In this document: piece by piece, positions 43,482 to 51,724 of the stretch
Layout: every line of letters begins with the position of its first letter
Numbering within the stretch: position 1 is the first letter of the stretch
Origin: Oxalobacteraceae bacterium
GTDB lineage: Bacteria > Pseudomonadota > Gammaproteobacteria > Burkholderiales > Burkholderiaceae_D
Assembly: GCA_025352145.1 (NCBI GenBank)
Contig: JANXTY010000006.1
Location: forward strand, 62,001-126,000
Direction of reading: 5' to 3'
Length of the DNA: 64,000 nucleotides
Program-made: the position numbers and the translations under genes
The notes under the pieces: generated by a model
What the model was told of the DNA's origin: nothing
Database searches by the model: none
Seen by the model: the letters and a program-made list of their open reading frames with translations, nothing else

Positions 43482-44636
43482 ATGACCCAGAAAAAAATCC
43501 TCCTCTTAAGTGTGTCCGCCGGTGCTGGGCATGTACGTGCAGCCGAAGCCCTGCGTGCCTATGCGACCAATATGATGACGCCTGCGGGTGGGGTGATCGC
43601 CACCCATCTGGACGTGATGAATTTTGTCACGGCTGGGTTCCGCAAGGTCTATACCGATTTTTATATCGCCCTCGTCAACAAGGCTCCAGCGTTGTGGGGG
43701 TATTTGTATCAGATCACCAACGAGGCGAAGCCCGATGGATCGATGCAGCGTTTGCGTCGTGGATTGGAGCGGCTTAATACTAAGCACCTGCTCAAGGAAA
43801 TTGCTACATTCCAGCCTGATGCGATTATCTGCACGCATTTTTTGCCCGCCGAGATTTTGTCGCAGCTCATTGTCAAGGGAGGATTGGATTGTCCGGTGTG
43901 GGTACAAGTGACTGATTTCGATTTGCACCGGATGTGGGTGCATGAGGAGATGGCGGGTTATTTTGCAGCGAACGAAGAGGTCGCGTTCCGTATGCGTGAT
44001 CAGGGTATTGCGGCTGATCAAATTCACATCACTGGGATTTCGATCATGCCGGCGTTTGCGCAACAGTTTGATCGCAGCGAGTGCGCACTCGAGCTCGGAC
44101 TTGATCCGGGGAAGACTACTTTTTTGTTGATGGGCGGCGGGGCAGGTATCGGGTCTCTGGATAAAATGGCCGAGCGCCTATTGGGAGTGGAGGGGGATTT
44201 TCAGCTGATCGTATTAACTGGGAAAAATACTACTGTTCTCACCGCACTGCACACCCTGTCTGCACGTTATCCCGGACGATTATTTCCGCAAGGTTTTACG
44301 GATAAAGTAGAGCGCTTGATGGCGTGTGCTGATGTGGCGATCACCAAACCGGGCGGCTTGACGACATCGGAATGTCTGGCGATGGGATTGCCAATGATTG
44401 TCAACGCACCCATTCCCGGACAAGAGGAACGCAATGCCGATTTTTTGCTGGAACAAGGCGTAGCACTCAAAGCATTTGATCCAGTGACGCTGGAATATCG
44501 GATTCGCTATTTGCTGCAGCATCCTGAAAAATTAGCCGACATGCGTGCCAAAGCGAAGACGCTGGGGCGGCCTGCTGCCGCAAGTCAGGTGCTTGCGACG
44601 GTACTCAATGCGACGCACAGGAAAAATCAAGGATAA
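43482..44636 (+). CDS. GT28/MGDG-synthase-like glycosyltransferase
   Basis: The 384-residue GT-B enzyme starts KILLLSVSAGAGHVRAAEALRAYA, the glycosyltransferase-28 N-terminal pattern of MGDG synthases, and has the donor-binding C-terminal domain: LLMGGGAGIGSLDKMAERLL, and ADVAITKPGGLTTSECLAMGLPMI. Family members glycosylate diacylglycerol or similar lipids at the inner membrane. The small membrane protein gene starts 3 nt later. The acceptor is unknown. Confidence 0.82.
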   Translation: MTQKKILLLSVSAGAGHVRAAEALRAYATNMMTPAGGVIATHLDVMNFVTAGFRKVYTDFYIALVNKAPALWGYLYQITNEAKPDGSMQRLRRGLERLNTKHLLKEIATFQPDAIICTHFLPAEILSQLIVKGGLDCPVWVQVTDFDLHRMWVHEEMAGYFAANEEVAFRMRDQGIAADQIHITGISIMPAFAQQFDRSECALELGLDPGKTTFLLMGGGAGIGSLDKMAERLLGVEGDFQLIVLTGKNTTVLTALHTLSARYPGRLFPQGFTDKVERLMACADVAITKPGGLTTSECLAMGLPMIVNAPIPGQEERNADFLLEQGVALKAFDPVTLEYRIRYLLQHPEKLADMRAKAKTLGRPAAASQVLATVLNATHRKNQG

Positions 44637-44639
44637 TTT

Positions 44640-45116
44640 ATGTCGCTATTTTTTTCATCCCCCCATTTTCTGCAATTTTGTTTGACGCTGGTTGGGGTCG
44701 TTTTACTCGCCTATTTTTTTGCACAAGCCGAGATTCATATTGAAGGCGATGCGGGTTGGGCGGCTAATTTGCCAACCTGGCGAATTGAAAAGCACTGGCT
44801 CCTCGATATCTTCTGGGGCGGGCGTGCGATGACTGGTTATCATGCCTGGGTGTTCCCATTTATCGCCATTTTTTTTCATTTTCCTTTGTGCTTTATGGCG
44901 CAGTGGTCATGGCAGCTGGAGGCGCGTGTGCTCGCTTGCATTATGCTGTTCTGGATTATGGAGGACTTTCTTTGGTTTCTTATTAATCCCTCGTTTGGAT
45001 GGAAACGTTTTCATCAGGATCACGTTTCCTGGCACAAGAACTGGGTGTGCGGCGCACCTGTCGAATATTGGATATTTTCGGTGATGGGGGCTGCCCTATT
45101 TTGGTATTCCTATTGA
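44640..45116 (+). CDS. Small integral membrane protein of unknown function
   Basis: The 158-residue protein has four helices (about 8-27, 66-88, 93-115, 136-156). Conserved-looking charged and aromatic residues lie between them: QAEIHIEGDAGWAANLPTWRIEKHW, IMEDFLWFLINP, HQDHVSWHKNW. I do not recognise a family. The 3-nt spacing to the glycosyltransferase gene indicates an operon, so it may act on or with its lipid product (inference). Confidence 0.65.
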   Translation: MSLFFSSPHFLQFCLTLVGVVLLAYFFAQAEIHIEGDAGWAANLPTWRIEKHWLLDIFWGGRAMTGYHAWVFPFIAIFFHFPLCFMAQWSWQLEARVLACIMLFWIMEDFLWFLINPSFGWKRFHQDHVSWHKNWVCGAPVEYWIFSVMGAALFWYSY

Positions 45117-45163
45117 TTGCATGAATATATGAATGATCTCATCGAATAGAAAATTCTTTGCGG

Positions 45164-46516
45164 TTACTGCTTTCTCGGCAGGGTTAGGCATACTTCCAGG
45201 CCACCCTCGGGATGGTTGGCTAGCGTTACATTGCCGCCGTGCTGTTCGGCAATATTGCGTGCAATTGTCAGGCCAAGGCCGGTCCCGCCGCTGTCACGCG
45301 AGCGTGAAGTTTCGATGCGGTAGAACGGCTCGAATACCTTGGACAACTCATCGACTGCGATTCCCGGCCCATTGTCACGGATGCGAATGAGCGCCGTGTT
45401 GTTGTCGCTGCGTTCCACCGTCACGCGCGCAAAGTTACCATACTTGACCGCGTTGTCGATCAGGTTGACCAAGCAACGCCGTAGCGAGGTCGGGCGTGCA
45501 GATACGGACATCTCGGTTTCCCCGCTTAAGGTGACATCCTGACCGGCATCAGCAGCATCGGTACACACACTATCAAGCAGAGAATCGAGATTTAATGGCT
45601 GCATGGGTTCTGCGCTGTCCATGCTGCGCGCCAGGTCGAGTCCTTCGCGCACCATGTTTTGCATGGCCGACAAATCGCCGATTAACTTTTCTTGCAATTC
45701 GGGATCAGCGACTTTTTCCAGGCGTAGCCGCAAGCGCGTAAGCGGCGTTTGCAGGTCATGCGTGATCGCGGCCAGCATTTGGGTGCGTTGCTGGATGTAT
45801 TGACGTATGCGCGCTTGCATCGCATTAAAAGCGGCACTGGCTTGACGGATTTCGCTGGCCCCTTTTTCCATTAGAGGTGGACGATGTATGTCGTTACCCA
45901 AATCTCTGGCCGCCTGCGCCATTTGCTTGAGCGGATGCATGGTCATGCGTGCCACGACAAATGCCAATACACCGATACTCAGCAAAAATAAGGCAATGGT
46001 GAGGGGATCGAAATGTTGCGGCGGCATTCCATTGCGGGGGGATAAAACAGTGATGCGTATCCGGCTGCCATCATGCAAAATGACATGGATTGTTTCGCAG
46101 GCGGAGTGTCTTGGTGGTGGACCCAGTCGGGGAGCTATTGGTTCATGTCGTGCTGCACATTGTGGAGGAATGTTCGGCGAGGCTGTAATTCGGTAAGCGC
46201 TCCCTAAGCGGGCATTCATCGCATCGGTGAATTCTGTGCCGAGGATTTGATCGCTTTCATTCGCTTGCATTTGTTCGCCGCGCAAACCAGGGCGGTTGGC
46301 CTTCTTCAGATAATCATTACGATTGGCGGCAGGAATTGCATCCAAGGCCAGGATCAGTTGTTCAGATCGATCAACCGCGTGCATATCCCGGAATTGTCCG
46401 ATGGCGCGCTGGCGTTCGCCGAATGCGAGCCATAGGGTGAGGCAGGCAGAGGCTACGATTCCGAGTACCAATATCAGAAATACGCGCCCTGCCATAGAAT
46501 GAAAAAATCCTTTCAT
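45164..46516 (-). CDS. Sensor histidine kinase (EnvZ/CpxA-like)
   Basis: The 450-residue kinase has helices at about 10-30 and 178-197, a periplasmic domain of about 145 residues with an unusual Cys/His-rich stretch (PPQCAARHEPIAPR, RHSACETIHVIL), a HAMP domain, a His box ITHDLQTPLTRLRLRL, and the ATPase boxes NLIDNAVKYG, RIRDNGPGI and GGTGLGLTIA. It overlaps the response regulator by 4 nt. The divergent Spy/CpxP-like gene suggests envelope-stress or metal sensing (inference). Confidence 0.9.
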   Translation of the reverse strand: MKGFFHSMAGRVFLILVLGIVASACLTLWLAFGERQRAIGQFRDMHAVDRSEQLILALDAIPAANRNDYLKKANRPGLRGEQMQANESDQILGTEFTDAMNARLGSAYRITASPNIPPQCAARHEPIAPRLGPPPRHSACETIHVILHDGSRIRITVLSPRNGMPPQHFDPLTIALFLLSIGVLAFVVARMTMHPLKQMAQAARDLGNDIHRPPLMEKGASEIRQASAAFNAMQARIRQYIQQRTQMLAAITHDLQTPLTRLRLRLEKVADPELQEKLIGDLSAMQNMVREGLDLARSMDSAEPMQPLNLDSLLDSVCTDAADAGQDVTLSGETEMSVSARPTSLRRCLVNLIDNAVKYGNFARVTVERSDNNTALIRIRDNGPGIAVDELSKVFEPFYRIETSRSRDSGGTGLGLTIARNIAEQHGGNVTLANHPEGGLEVCLTLPRKQ

Positions 46517-47241
46517 CGCGTTGGCTCCACCGTGACTGAGACTGCGAGTACATAACCTCCATTGCGTACCGTTTTGATGATTTGCGGTAAGCGCGCATCC
46601 TCGCCCAGTTTTTGGCGGAGGCGACTAATCTGAATGTCGATCGAGCGGTCAAATGGGTCGGCGTCCCGTCCTTGGGTTTGGTTTAACAACTGGTCGCGGT
46701 TGAGCACGCGATTGGGGTGTTCGAGAAACACACGTAGCAACCTGAACTCAGCACCTGACAACATGACGACCATGCTGTCAGGGCCAATCAAGTGGCGCGC
46801 GGTCAGATCGAGCGTCCATCCCGCAAAGCGTATTAATTGCGCCGCATCGTCCGGTACATTCGAGGGCATGGCATGGCTGCGGCGCAGTACGCTGCGAATA
46901 CGCGCCAACAATTCGCGTGGTTCAAACGGTTTGGGCAGGTAGTCATCCGCACCCATTTCCAGACCAAGAATGCGATCTAGAGGTTCATTACGCGCCGTGA
47001 GCATAATGACAGGAATGTTGGATTGCCCGCGCAGTTTGCGGCACAGCGTCAAACCATCGTCACCTGGTAAATTGAGGTCGAGTACGATCAGGTCGGGCCG
47101 TGTTTCTTCCAGCGTTTTCCACATGACAGCTCCATCCATCGCCGTGAGGGCGCGATAGCCATTGCTTTCTAGATAATCGGCAAGAAGAGAGCGGATTTCT
47201 CGATCGTCATCGACGATAAGAATGGTTGAGTGAGGTTCCAT
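46513..47241 (-). CDS. OmpR-family response regulator
   Basis: The 242-residue regulator has a receiver domain with phosphoacceptor Asp55 (LIVLDLNLPGDDGL), VDDD at 10-13 and the KPF Lys in YLPKPFEPREL. A winged-helix DNA-binding domain follows (VMLSGAEFRLLRVFLEHPNRVLNRDQLL; IDIQISRLRQKLGEDARLPQIIKTVRNGGYVL). It is transcribed with the kinase and diverges from the Spy/CpxP-like gene. Direct repeats at 47313-47359 are candidate binding sites. Confidence 0.93.
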   Translation of the reverse strand: MEPHSTILIVDDDREIRSLLADYLESNGYRALTAMDGAVMWKTLEETRPDLIVLDLNLPGDDGLTLCRKLRGQSNIPVIMLTARNEPLDRILGLEMGADDYLPKPFEPRELLARIRSVLRRSHAMPSNVPDDAAQLIRFAGWTLDLTARHLIGPDSMVVMLSGAEFRLLRVFLEHPNRVLNRDQLLNQTQGRDADPFDRSIDIQISRLRQKLGEDARLPQIIKTVRNGGYVLAVSVTVEPTR

Positions 47242-47312
47242 AGATCAATTATGGAGGGTTCTGCAGATTGTGAAAGGGCAAATTGTAACCGCATGTATTC
47301 CCTTTCAGGCGC

Positions 47313-47359
47313 GATACACTACGATACAAATTGGCCTTTATTGACACTTTGTTGATACA
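47313..47359 (+). promoter_or_regulatory. Three GATACA direct repeats in the divergent promoter region
   Basis: GATACA occurs at 47313-47318, 47323-47328 and 47354-47359. The first two are exactly 10 bp apart and the third is 31 bp from the second, all on one face of the helix. This is the arrangement of OmpR-type regulator sites. The repeats lie between the regulator gene and the Spy/CpxP-like gene. Confidence 0.5.
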
Positions 47360-47433
47360 TCCCGGGCGCAATATAGACTCATGTGCCCTGCACATGAGCT
47401 TATCTCGCTATCTTCACTATCGAAAAGGAAACC

Positions 47434-47976
47434 ATGATGAACAAATACCACAAGAAATTTATAATTGGCCTGTCCGTGCTGGGTTTGGGCGCGACGGCAT
47501 TGGTAGCCCACGCGGAAAAAGAGGGCAGCGAACATAGGCATGGCCCGATGTCCCAAGGCTGTATGCAAGGCGAGGGCAAAGGAAAATTTGCAGAGCACAT
47601 GAAGGCCCGCATGGAAAAACATCAGGCCGAGCTGCATGACAAATTAAAGCTAAGCGCAGACCAGGAACCCGCTTGGAAAATCTTTATCGCCGCGATGATG
47701 CCGCCTGCCGGCGCGCTTCAACCGATGATGGATCACGCTGCCATGCAAAAGTTGCCTGCACCGGAGCGGATGGAGAAAATGATGGGGAAAATGAAGGAGC
47801 ATGAAGCGCACATGAATGAACGACTTGCTGCGCTGAAAACGTTTTATGCCACACTGAACGCTGACCAGAAAAAAACCTTCGATGACAATGCTGGTCGGGG
47901 ACATTTTGGATCACATGAGGAATCTGATAGACATGCTGCCCCACGTGGACCGGAACATAACCGGCCCAAAAAATAA
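47434..47976 (+). CDS. Spy/CpxP family periplasmic chaperone-like protein
   Basis: The 180-residue protein has a signal peptide (ending AHA) and an all-helical body rich in Met, His and Lys. It carries two LTxxQ-like motifs (KLSADQEPAW near 72-81 and TLNADQKKTFD near 143-153). Met/His clusters (HRHGPMSQGCMQG; MMPPAGALQPMMDHAAM) could bind metal. It is divergent from an OmpR/EnvZ-type pair, the same relation as CpxP to CpxRA. AAGGAA precedes the ATG; ATG 47437 is possible too. Confidence 0.8.
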   Translation: MMNKYHKKFIIGLSVLGLGATALVAHAEKEGSEHRHGPMSQGCMQGEGKGKFAEHMKARMEKHQAELHDKLKLSADQEPAWKIFIAAMMPPAGALQPMMDHAAMQKLPAPERMEKMMGKMKEHEAHMNERLAALKTFYATLNADQKKTFDDNAGRGHFGSHEESDRHAAPRGPEHNRPKK

Positions 47977-48025
47977 AAACGGCTATTGAAGCATTCCTCC
48001 CTACGGGGCTTACGCAAAAACGAAC

Positions 48026-48125
48026 AAGTAGGGTGTGTCCCGTAGGGGCATGCCGTGCCCGGCACTGGTGCAGCTATTTCGAGGCTGAACAACTAACGAA
48101 CCCGGCATGTCCTACCCATGCCCGG
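48026..48125. repeat. GC-rich palindromic intergenic sequence
   Basis: The stretch contains short palindromes around GGGCATGCCGTGCCC and a related CCGGCATG ... CATGCCCGG further right, resembling dispersed intergenic repeats of proteobacteria. Only one copy is visible in this window, so repeat status is a guess. Confidence 0.25.
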
Positions 48126-48215
48126 GTGTTAACCAAGAATAACGACGTTGCCGAGCTCTGCGTAACATCAGTCAATAAAACAGTTGTTGTGCGAGGTCAA
48201 TAACGTTGATGCGCA

Positions 48216-48237
48216 GGGGGAATTTTCGCATTCCCCC
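48216..48237. terminator. Hairpin between the Spy/CpxP-like gene and the phc operon
   Basis: GGGGGAA and TTCCCCC form a 7-bp stem with the loop TTTTCGCA. No T-run follows on either strand, so efficient intrinsic termination is uncertain. It lies 12 bases after the stop of phcQ, between convergent genes. Confidence 0.35.
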
Positions 48238-48249
48238 GCCTGGCTATGC

Positions 48250-49236
48250 CTAAAAATGATCAATCCATGCAGCCAGCCAGTCTGATGAGACCGGCAATTC
48301 ACGCGCTACGACGCGGCATTGCATCCCTGCACCCGATGGCGCAAGATCCAGTGCCAAGACCTTGCTATCGAGCCAGATCAAAAATGCCAACCAGGCAGCA
48401 TGTGGCTGAGATAGCATCTCATTTGATTGCGTTTCCAGGTACTCTGTTACCAGGCGCGGCTCAGAAATAGTAAGCGTTGCATCGCCGTTGGGCAGTGCTT
48501 TTTCATTAAAAATATCTGCAAGAATCCGCAGCACATCGTTGGGAGCGACGTTCTTGAATTGGTGGTCAAGCTCTTGTAATTTCTGGGTAACTGCGTAGGA
48601 AAATTCCCCCGTGCGCGAAGCCTCTGCACTGATCAATTCTGCATAGTCCATTAGCAGCCAATCCGGTTCGGGCGGTACCATGCTCGCCATGGCTGCCGCA
48701 GCCAGATAAGTTTTGGCAGGTTGAAAGTGTGCCGTGCCAGTCAGGCTGGTGCATAAGGCGTGGATGGCACCGATTCGATTCGCGACGAGTTGTTTTTGGC
48801 GGACCATCAATTTTTCACGCAATAAGAGATTGTGATCTTTGCGTAAATTGGCAAACTCCATCGCTTGTTTAAGCTCCATCCGCAGCTCATTGATTTCCCA
48901 AGGCTTTTTGATGTACCGATAAATCTGACCCTGGTTAATCGCTTCCACGGTGTGTTCCTGTTCAGAATAAGCGGTGGTCAGAATGCGCACAATGTGCGGA
49001 TGGTTGTTCTTGGCGTAGCGCAGCAGCTCGTTGCCATATTCCCCCGGCATGCGCTGATCCGACACCAGAACGGTGAGAGTGCCGGCATGGGCATCAAGCA
49101 ATTTCTTTCCTTCTTCGACGGAATCGGCCGTGACGACGACGGCTAAATTACCGATTGCACGTTGGAAATATTTAACGGCAATAGCCTCGTCGTCAACAAA
49201 CAAAATGTCGGGGGACGTGGCGTTAAGATCAGTCAT
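48250..49236 (-). CDS. phcQ: PhcQ-like response regulator
   Basis: The 328-residue protein has an N-terminal receiver domain (about 8-125; VDDE at 14-17, phosphoacceptor Asp60 in VLVSDQRMPGEYG, Thr88, Lys111 in IKKPWE). A coiled-coil and a C-terminal domain of about 190 residues without a DNA-binding motif follow. It is the last gene of a four-gene operon with 4-nt overlaps and the order methyltransferase, kinase, receiver-kinase, receiver, the order of phcB-phcS-phcR-phcQ in Ralstonia. There PhcQ relays the signal towards PhcA. The role here is inferred from operon identity. Confidence 0.8.
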   Translation of the reverse strand: MTDLNATSPDILFVDDEAIAVKYFQRAIGNLAVVVTADSVEEGKKLLDAHAGTLTVLVSDQRMPGEYGNELLRYAKNNHPHIVRILTTAYSEQEHTVEAINQGQIYRYIKKPWEINELRMELKQAMEFANLRKDHNLLLREKLMVRQKQLVANRIGAIHALCTSLTGTAHFQPAKTYLAAAAMASMVPPEPDWLLMDYAELISAEASRTGEFSYAVTQKLQELDHQFKNVAPNDVLRILADIFNEKALPNGDATLTISEPRLVTEYLETQSNEMLSQPHAAWLAFLIWLDSKVLALDLAPSGAGMQCRVVARELPVSSDWLAAWIDHF

Positions 49237-50369
49237 TGATCGCTCCTTGCGGCGTGATCGCCATTGGTTGGAAAATGTAAACTTACGGTGGTGTATTCAT
49301 GTTGTATCGAGTCGATGGTAATACCGCCACCGAAGGATTGCATGATGCGCTTGCAAAAAATCATACCCATCCCGTTGCCGCCAAGCGGACCATACGTGGT
49401 GATGGGGTCTACCATCAAGCGCGCCAAAATTTCAGGCGGTACGCCGGGCCCATTGTCTGTAATACGTATCTGCGGGAAATTATCTATCTGCACAGAAAAT
49501 TGCAATGTGGGCGAAGGTTGATCCGATAGTGCGCGCAGCGCATTGCTCAGAATCGATGAAAGGACCAGGGCAACGCAGTTCGGCAATGCCTTCACCGGAA
49601 AATCTTCCAGGACAGTGATCGTGATCATAGCCCGTTGTTCATGGGTCAGGGGATAGGTATCGAGCAGGGATAAAATTAATTGATGAGCCGATTGATCACT
49701 TTGGCTAGCCGATGCCTTACCGGCGTTCCTTACCGATTCGATAAAACTCGATAAAACAGAAAAGCAATACTGTGCATTGGCATTGATGGCTCTCGCGGCT
49801 TTTCCGATCTCTTGTTGTTGACCGAGCGAGAGCAGGCCATCATTGGTACGTCGCAGAACCCCGCTCGAAAAATTGACGATCGTTGCCAGAGGCGTATTAA
49901 GTTCATGCGCAAGAAAGCCCAAGGTCTCGTCGATTGCCATCAACCGGTCATGTTTGGCGCTACGTTCGCGGGCTCGTTCGCACGCCAGGCGCAGCGTATG
50001 GCGTGCTTCCGGGAGGTCAACCGGCTTTTCGAGAATGCGAAAAATCTCACTGGAATTGACCGTATCTAACAATAGCTCTTTGTCTGCATAGGCGGTCACC
50101 AGAATGCACACAATGTGGGGATATTCGGCTTTAATCTGACGTAACAGGCTACCGCCATCGCGTCCCGGCATGCGGAAATCCGTGATGAGTACACCGATGC
50201 GGTTGTCAGGATTTTGCAATATCTCGATGGCCGCATCTGCACTGGATGCGGTTAGTACAGTGAAATCCGTACCGACAGCCCGTGCAAAATATTTGAGCGC
50301 AAGATCCTCGTCGTCGACATACAAAATGGTGGCGGGTGCGTGTCCGATCTCTGGCATGGGCGCCCTCAC
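49233..50369 (-). CDS. phcR: PhcR-like hybrid receiver-histidine kinase
   Basis: The 378-residue protein has a receiver domain first (VDDED at 18-22, Asp64 in LITDFRMPGRDGG, Thr92, Lys115) and then a kinase core. The His box FLAHELNTPLATI puts the His at 155, and the ATPase motifs are SNALRAL, RITDNGPGVPPEI and GPLGGNGMGMIFCKRIM. No membrane helix is present, so it is cytosolic. Receiver-before-kinase order is the architecture of Ralstonia PhcR. It overlaps both neighbours by 4 nt. Confidence 0.82.
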   Translation of the reverse strand: MRAPMPEIGHAPATILYVDDEDLALKYFARAVGTDFTVLTASSADAAIEILQNPDNRIGVLITDFRMPGRDGGSLLRQIKAEYPHIVCILVTAYADKELLLDTVNSSEIFRILEKPVDLPEARHTLRLACERARERSAKHDRLMAIDETLGFLAHELNTPLATIVNFSSGVLRRTNDGLLSLGQQQEIGKAARAINANAQYCFSVLSSFIESVRNAGKASASQSDQSAHQLILSLLDTYPLTHEQRAMITITVLEDFPVKALPNCVALVLSSILSNALRALSDQPSPTLQFSVQIDNFPQIRITDNGPGVPPEILARLMVDPITTYGPLGGNGMGMIFCKRIMQSFGGGITIDSIQHEYTTVSLHFPTNGDHAARSDQ

Positions 50370-51724
50370 TCTACGCGTTGAAGATCAAAAATCATTTTTG
50401 TCCATTCGCCCACTGCGCTTTCTGCACTCAGTGTTCCGCCATGTTGCTCGATGATGCTGTAGCTGATGCTCAAGCCCAATCCCAGACCTTGTCCCACATC
50501 CCGTGTTGTGAAAAAAGGTTCAAATACACGCGCCAGATTTTCAGGCAGGATGCCTGGTCCATTGTCTTGAACGATGACATGCAGACGTTTTTCTTCCCAC
50601 GTGGCTGCAATATGAATCGTTGGTGCTTCGTTTTCTTTTTTTCGCATCGCTAGTGCGGCATTGCTCAATAAATTGATGAGCACACCGACAATGGCTGCTT
50701 CATCGCCACGTACCAAGGTGTCTTTGGGCAAGTCGTGGGTAATGGTGACGCCCTTAAGTTCGTGCCCGGTCAGGCGCACCGCAGAGTCGACCGCTTTCTC
50801 GAATAAAAACATGGCCTCGTTTGACTCGCTCTCCGGTTTTCGATAGGCAAACGTTTTGAGGTCAGAGACAATCCCCTGCACTCTTTGCATACCTTCCTTT
50901 GCGTCGGTCAGGCATTCACTTAACATCGTATTGGACTTCGCCGCAGGATCTTCCATTGCGACATCGATTGCCATCAGGCAGAAATTGACCGGATTATTAA
51001 CTTCGTGCAAAAGACCGGCCGAGAGCGTACCGATGGCAGCCATTTTTTCTTGTTGCAGCATTTGGCCTTTGATTTCGGCCAGGTTCCGATTGGTTTTTTC
51101 CAGCTGGATATTTTGTTTTGCGACTTCTGTCTTTAGCTGGAATAAAGTAAAACGAGTGCGCTCATTGAAGTAGGTACACACGGCGCTAATCGCAATTGCA
51201 AAAAGCAACAATAGAGAATTGAACAGGAAGGGGCCGCGCAATACATACGTAGCGGGATGCATCGAGCATGCGATGGCGTACAGGAAAAAAGTGCATCCAC
51301 CCAACGCGATGTTTTGCCAGATGGTGAAGGGCAATGCGATCCCCGAAGCGTAGATCGCTAAATGTAATCCCAGGCTATATAAAGAAGTCGCCCCTTCGGT
51401 CACGCCGATCATCCAGGAGATCATAATCTGGGGAAGTATGAGCCAGAGCAATGTCAGCCAATGTGCTTTGGTCTCACCCCAGGATGTTTTTAATAGCAAG
51501 ATGATGCCAAAAATCATGACTGACACCACGATGCGCGCCATGGCAAATCGCCATTGTTCATGCGGATACAGGCCATAGTCGAGACCGACGCCCGCCAGGA
51601 TCAAACCTATCCCGACATAGGCACAGCCACAGCTGAACGCAATCCGAAATTGCCGGATCTCAGCCTCATAACCGGAGTGCAGTTCTTTGTTTATTGTTGC
51701 GTTCGTTGAGTTCATGGTGTTCAA
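50366..51724 (-). CDS. phcS: PhcS-like membrane sensor histidine kinase
   Basis: The 452-residue kinase has six helices in its N-terminal 190 residues (about 30-48, 63-79, 88-105, 113-132, 137-153, 166-186), a short coiled-coil, the His box GLLHEVNNPVNFCLM with His240, and the ATPase boxes NLLSNAALAM, VQDNGPGIL and GQGLGLGLSIS. In Ralstonia PhcS senses a 3-hydroxy fatty acid methyl ester. The operon position directly after the methyltransferase gene supports the same role here; the ligand is not known. Confidence 0.82.
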   Translation of the reverse strand: MNTMNSTNATINKELHSGYEAEIRQFRIAFSCGCAYVGIGLILAGVGLDYGLYPHEQWRFAMARIVVSVMIFGIILLLKTSWGETKAHWLTLLWLILPQIMISWMIGVTEGATSLYSLGLHLAIYASGIALPFTIWQNIALGGCTFFLYAIACSMHPATYVLRGPFLFNSLLLLFAIAISAVCTYFNERTRFTLFQLKTEVAKQNIQLEKTNRNLAEIKGQMLQQEKMAAIGTLSAGLLHEVNNPVNFCLMAIDVAMEDPAAKSNTMLSECLTDAKEGMQRVQGIVSDLKTFAYRKPESESNEAMFLFEKAVDSAVRLTGHELKGVTITHDLPKDTLVRGDEAAIVGVLINLLSNAALAMRKKENEAPTIHIAATWEEKRLHVIVQDNGPGILPENLARVFEPFFTTRDVGQGLGLGLSISYSIIEQHGGTLSAESAVGEWTKMIFDLQRVE

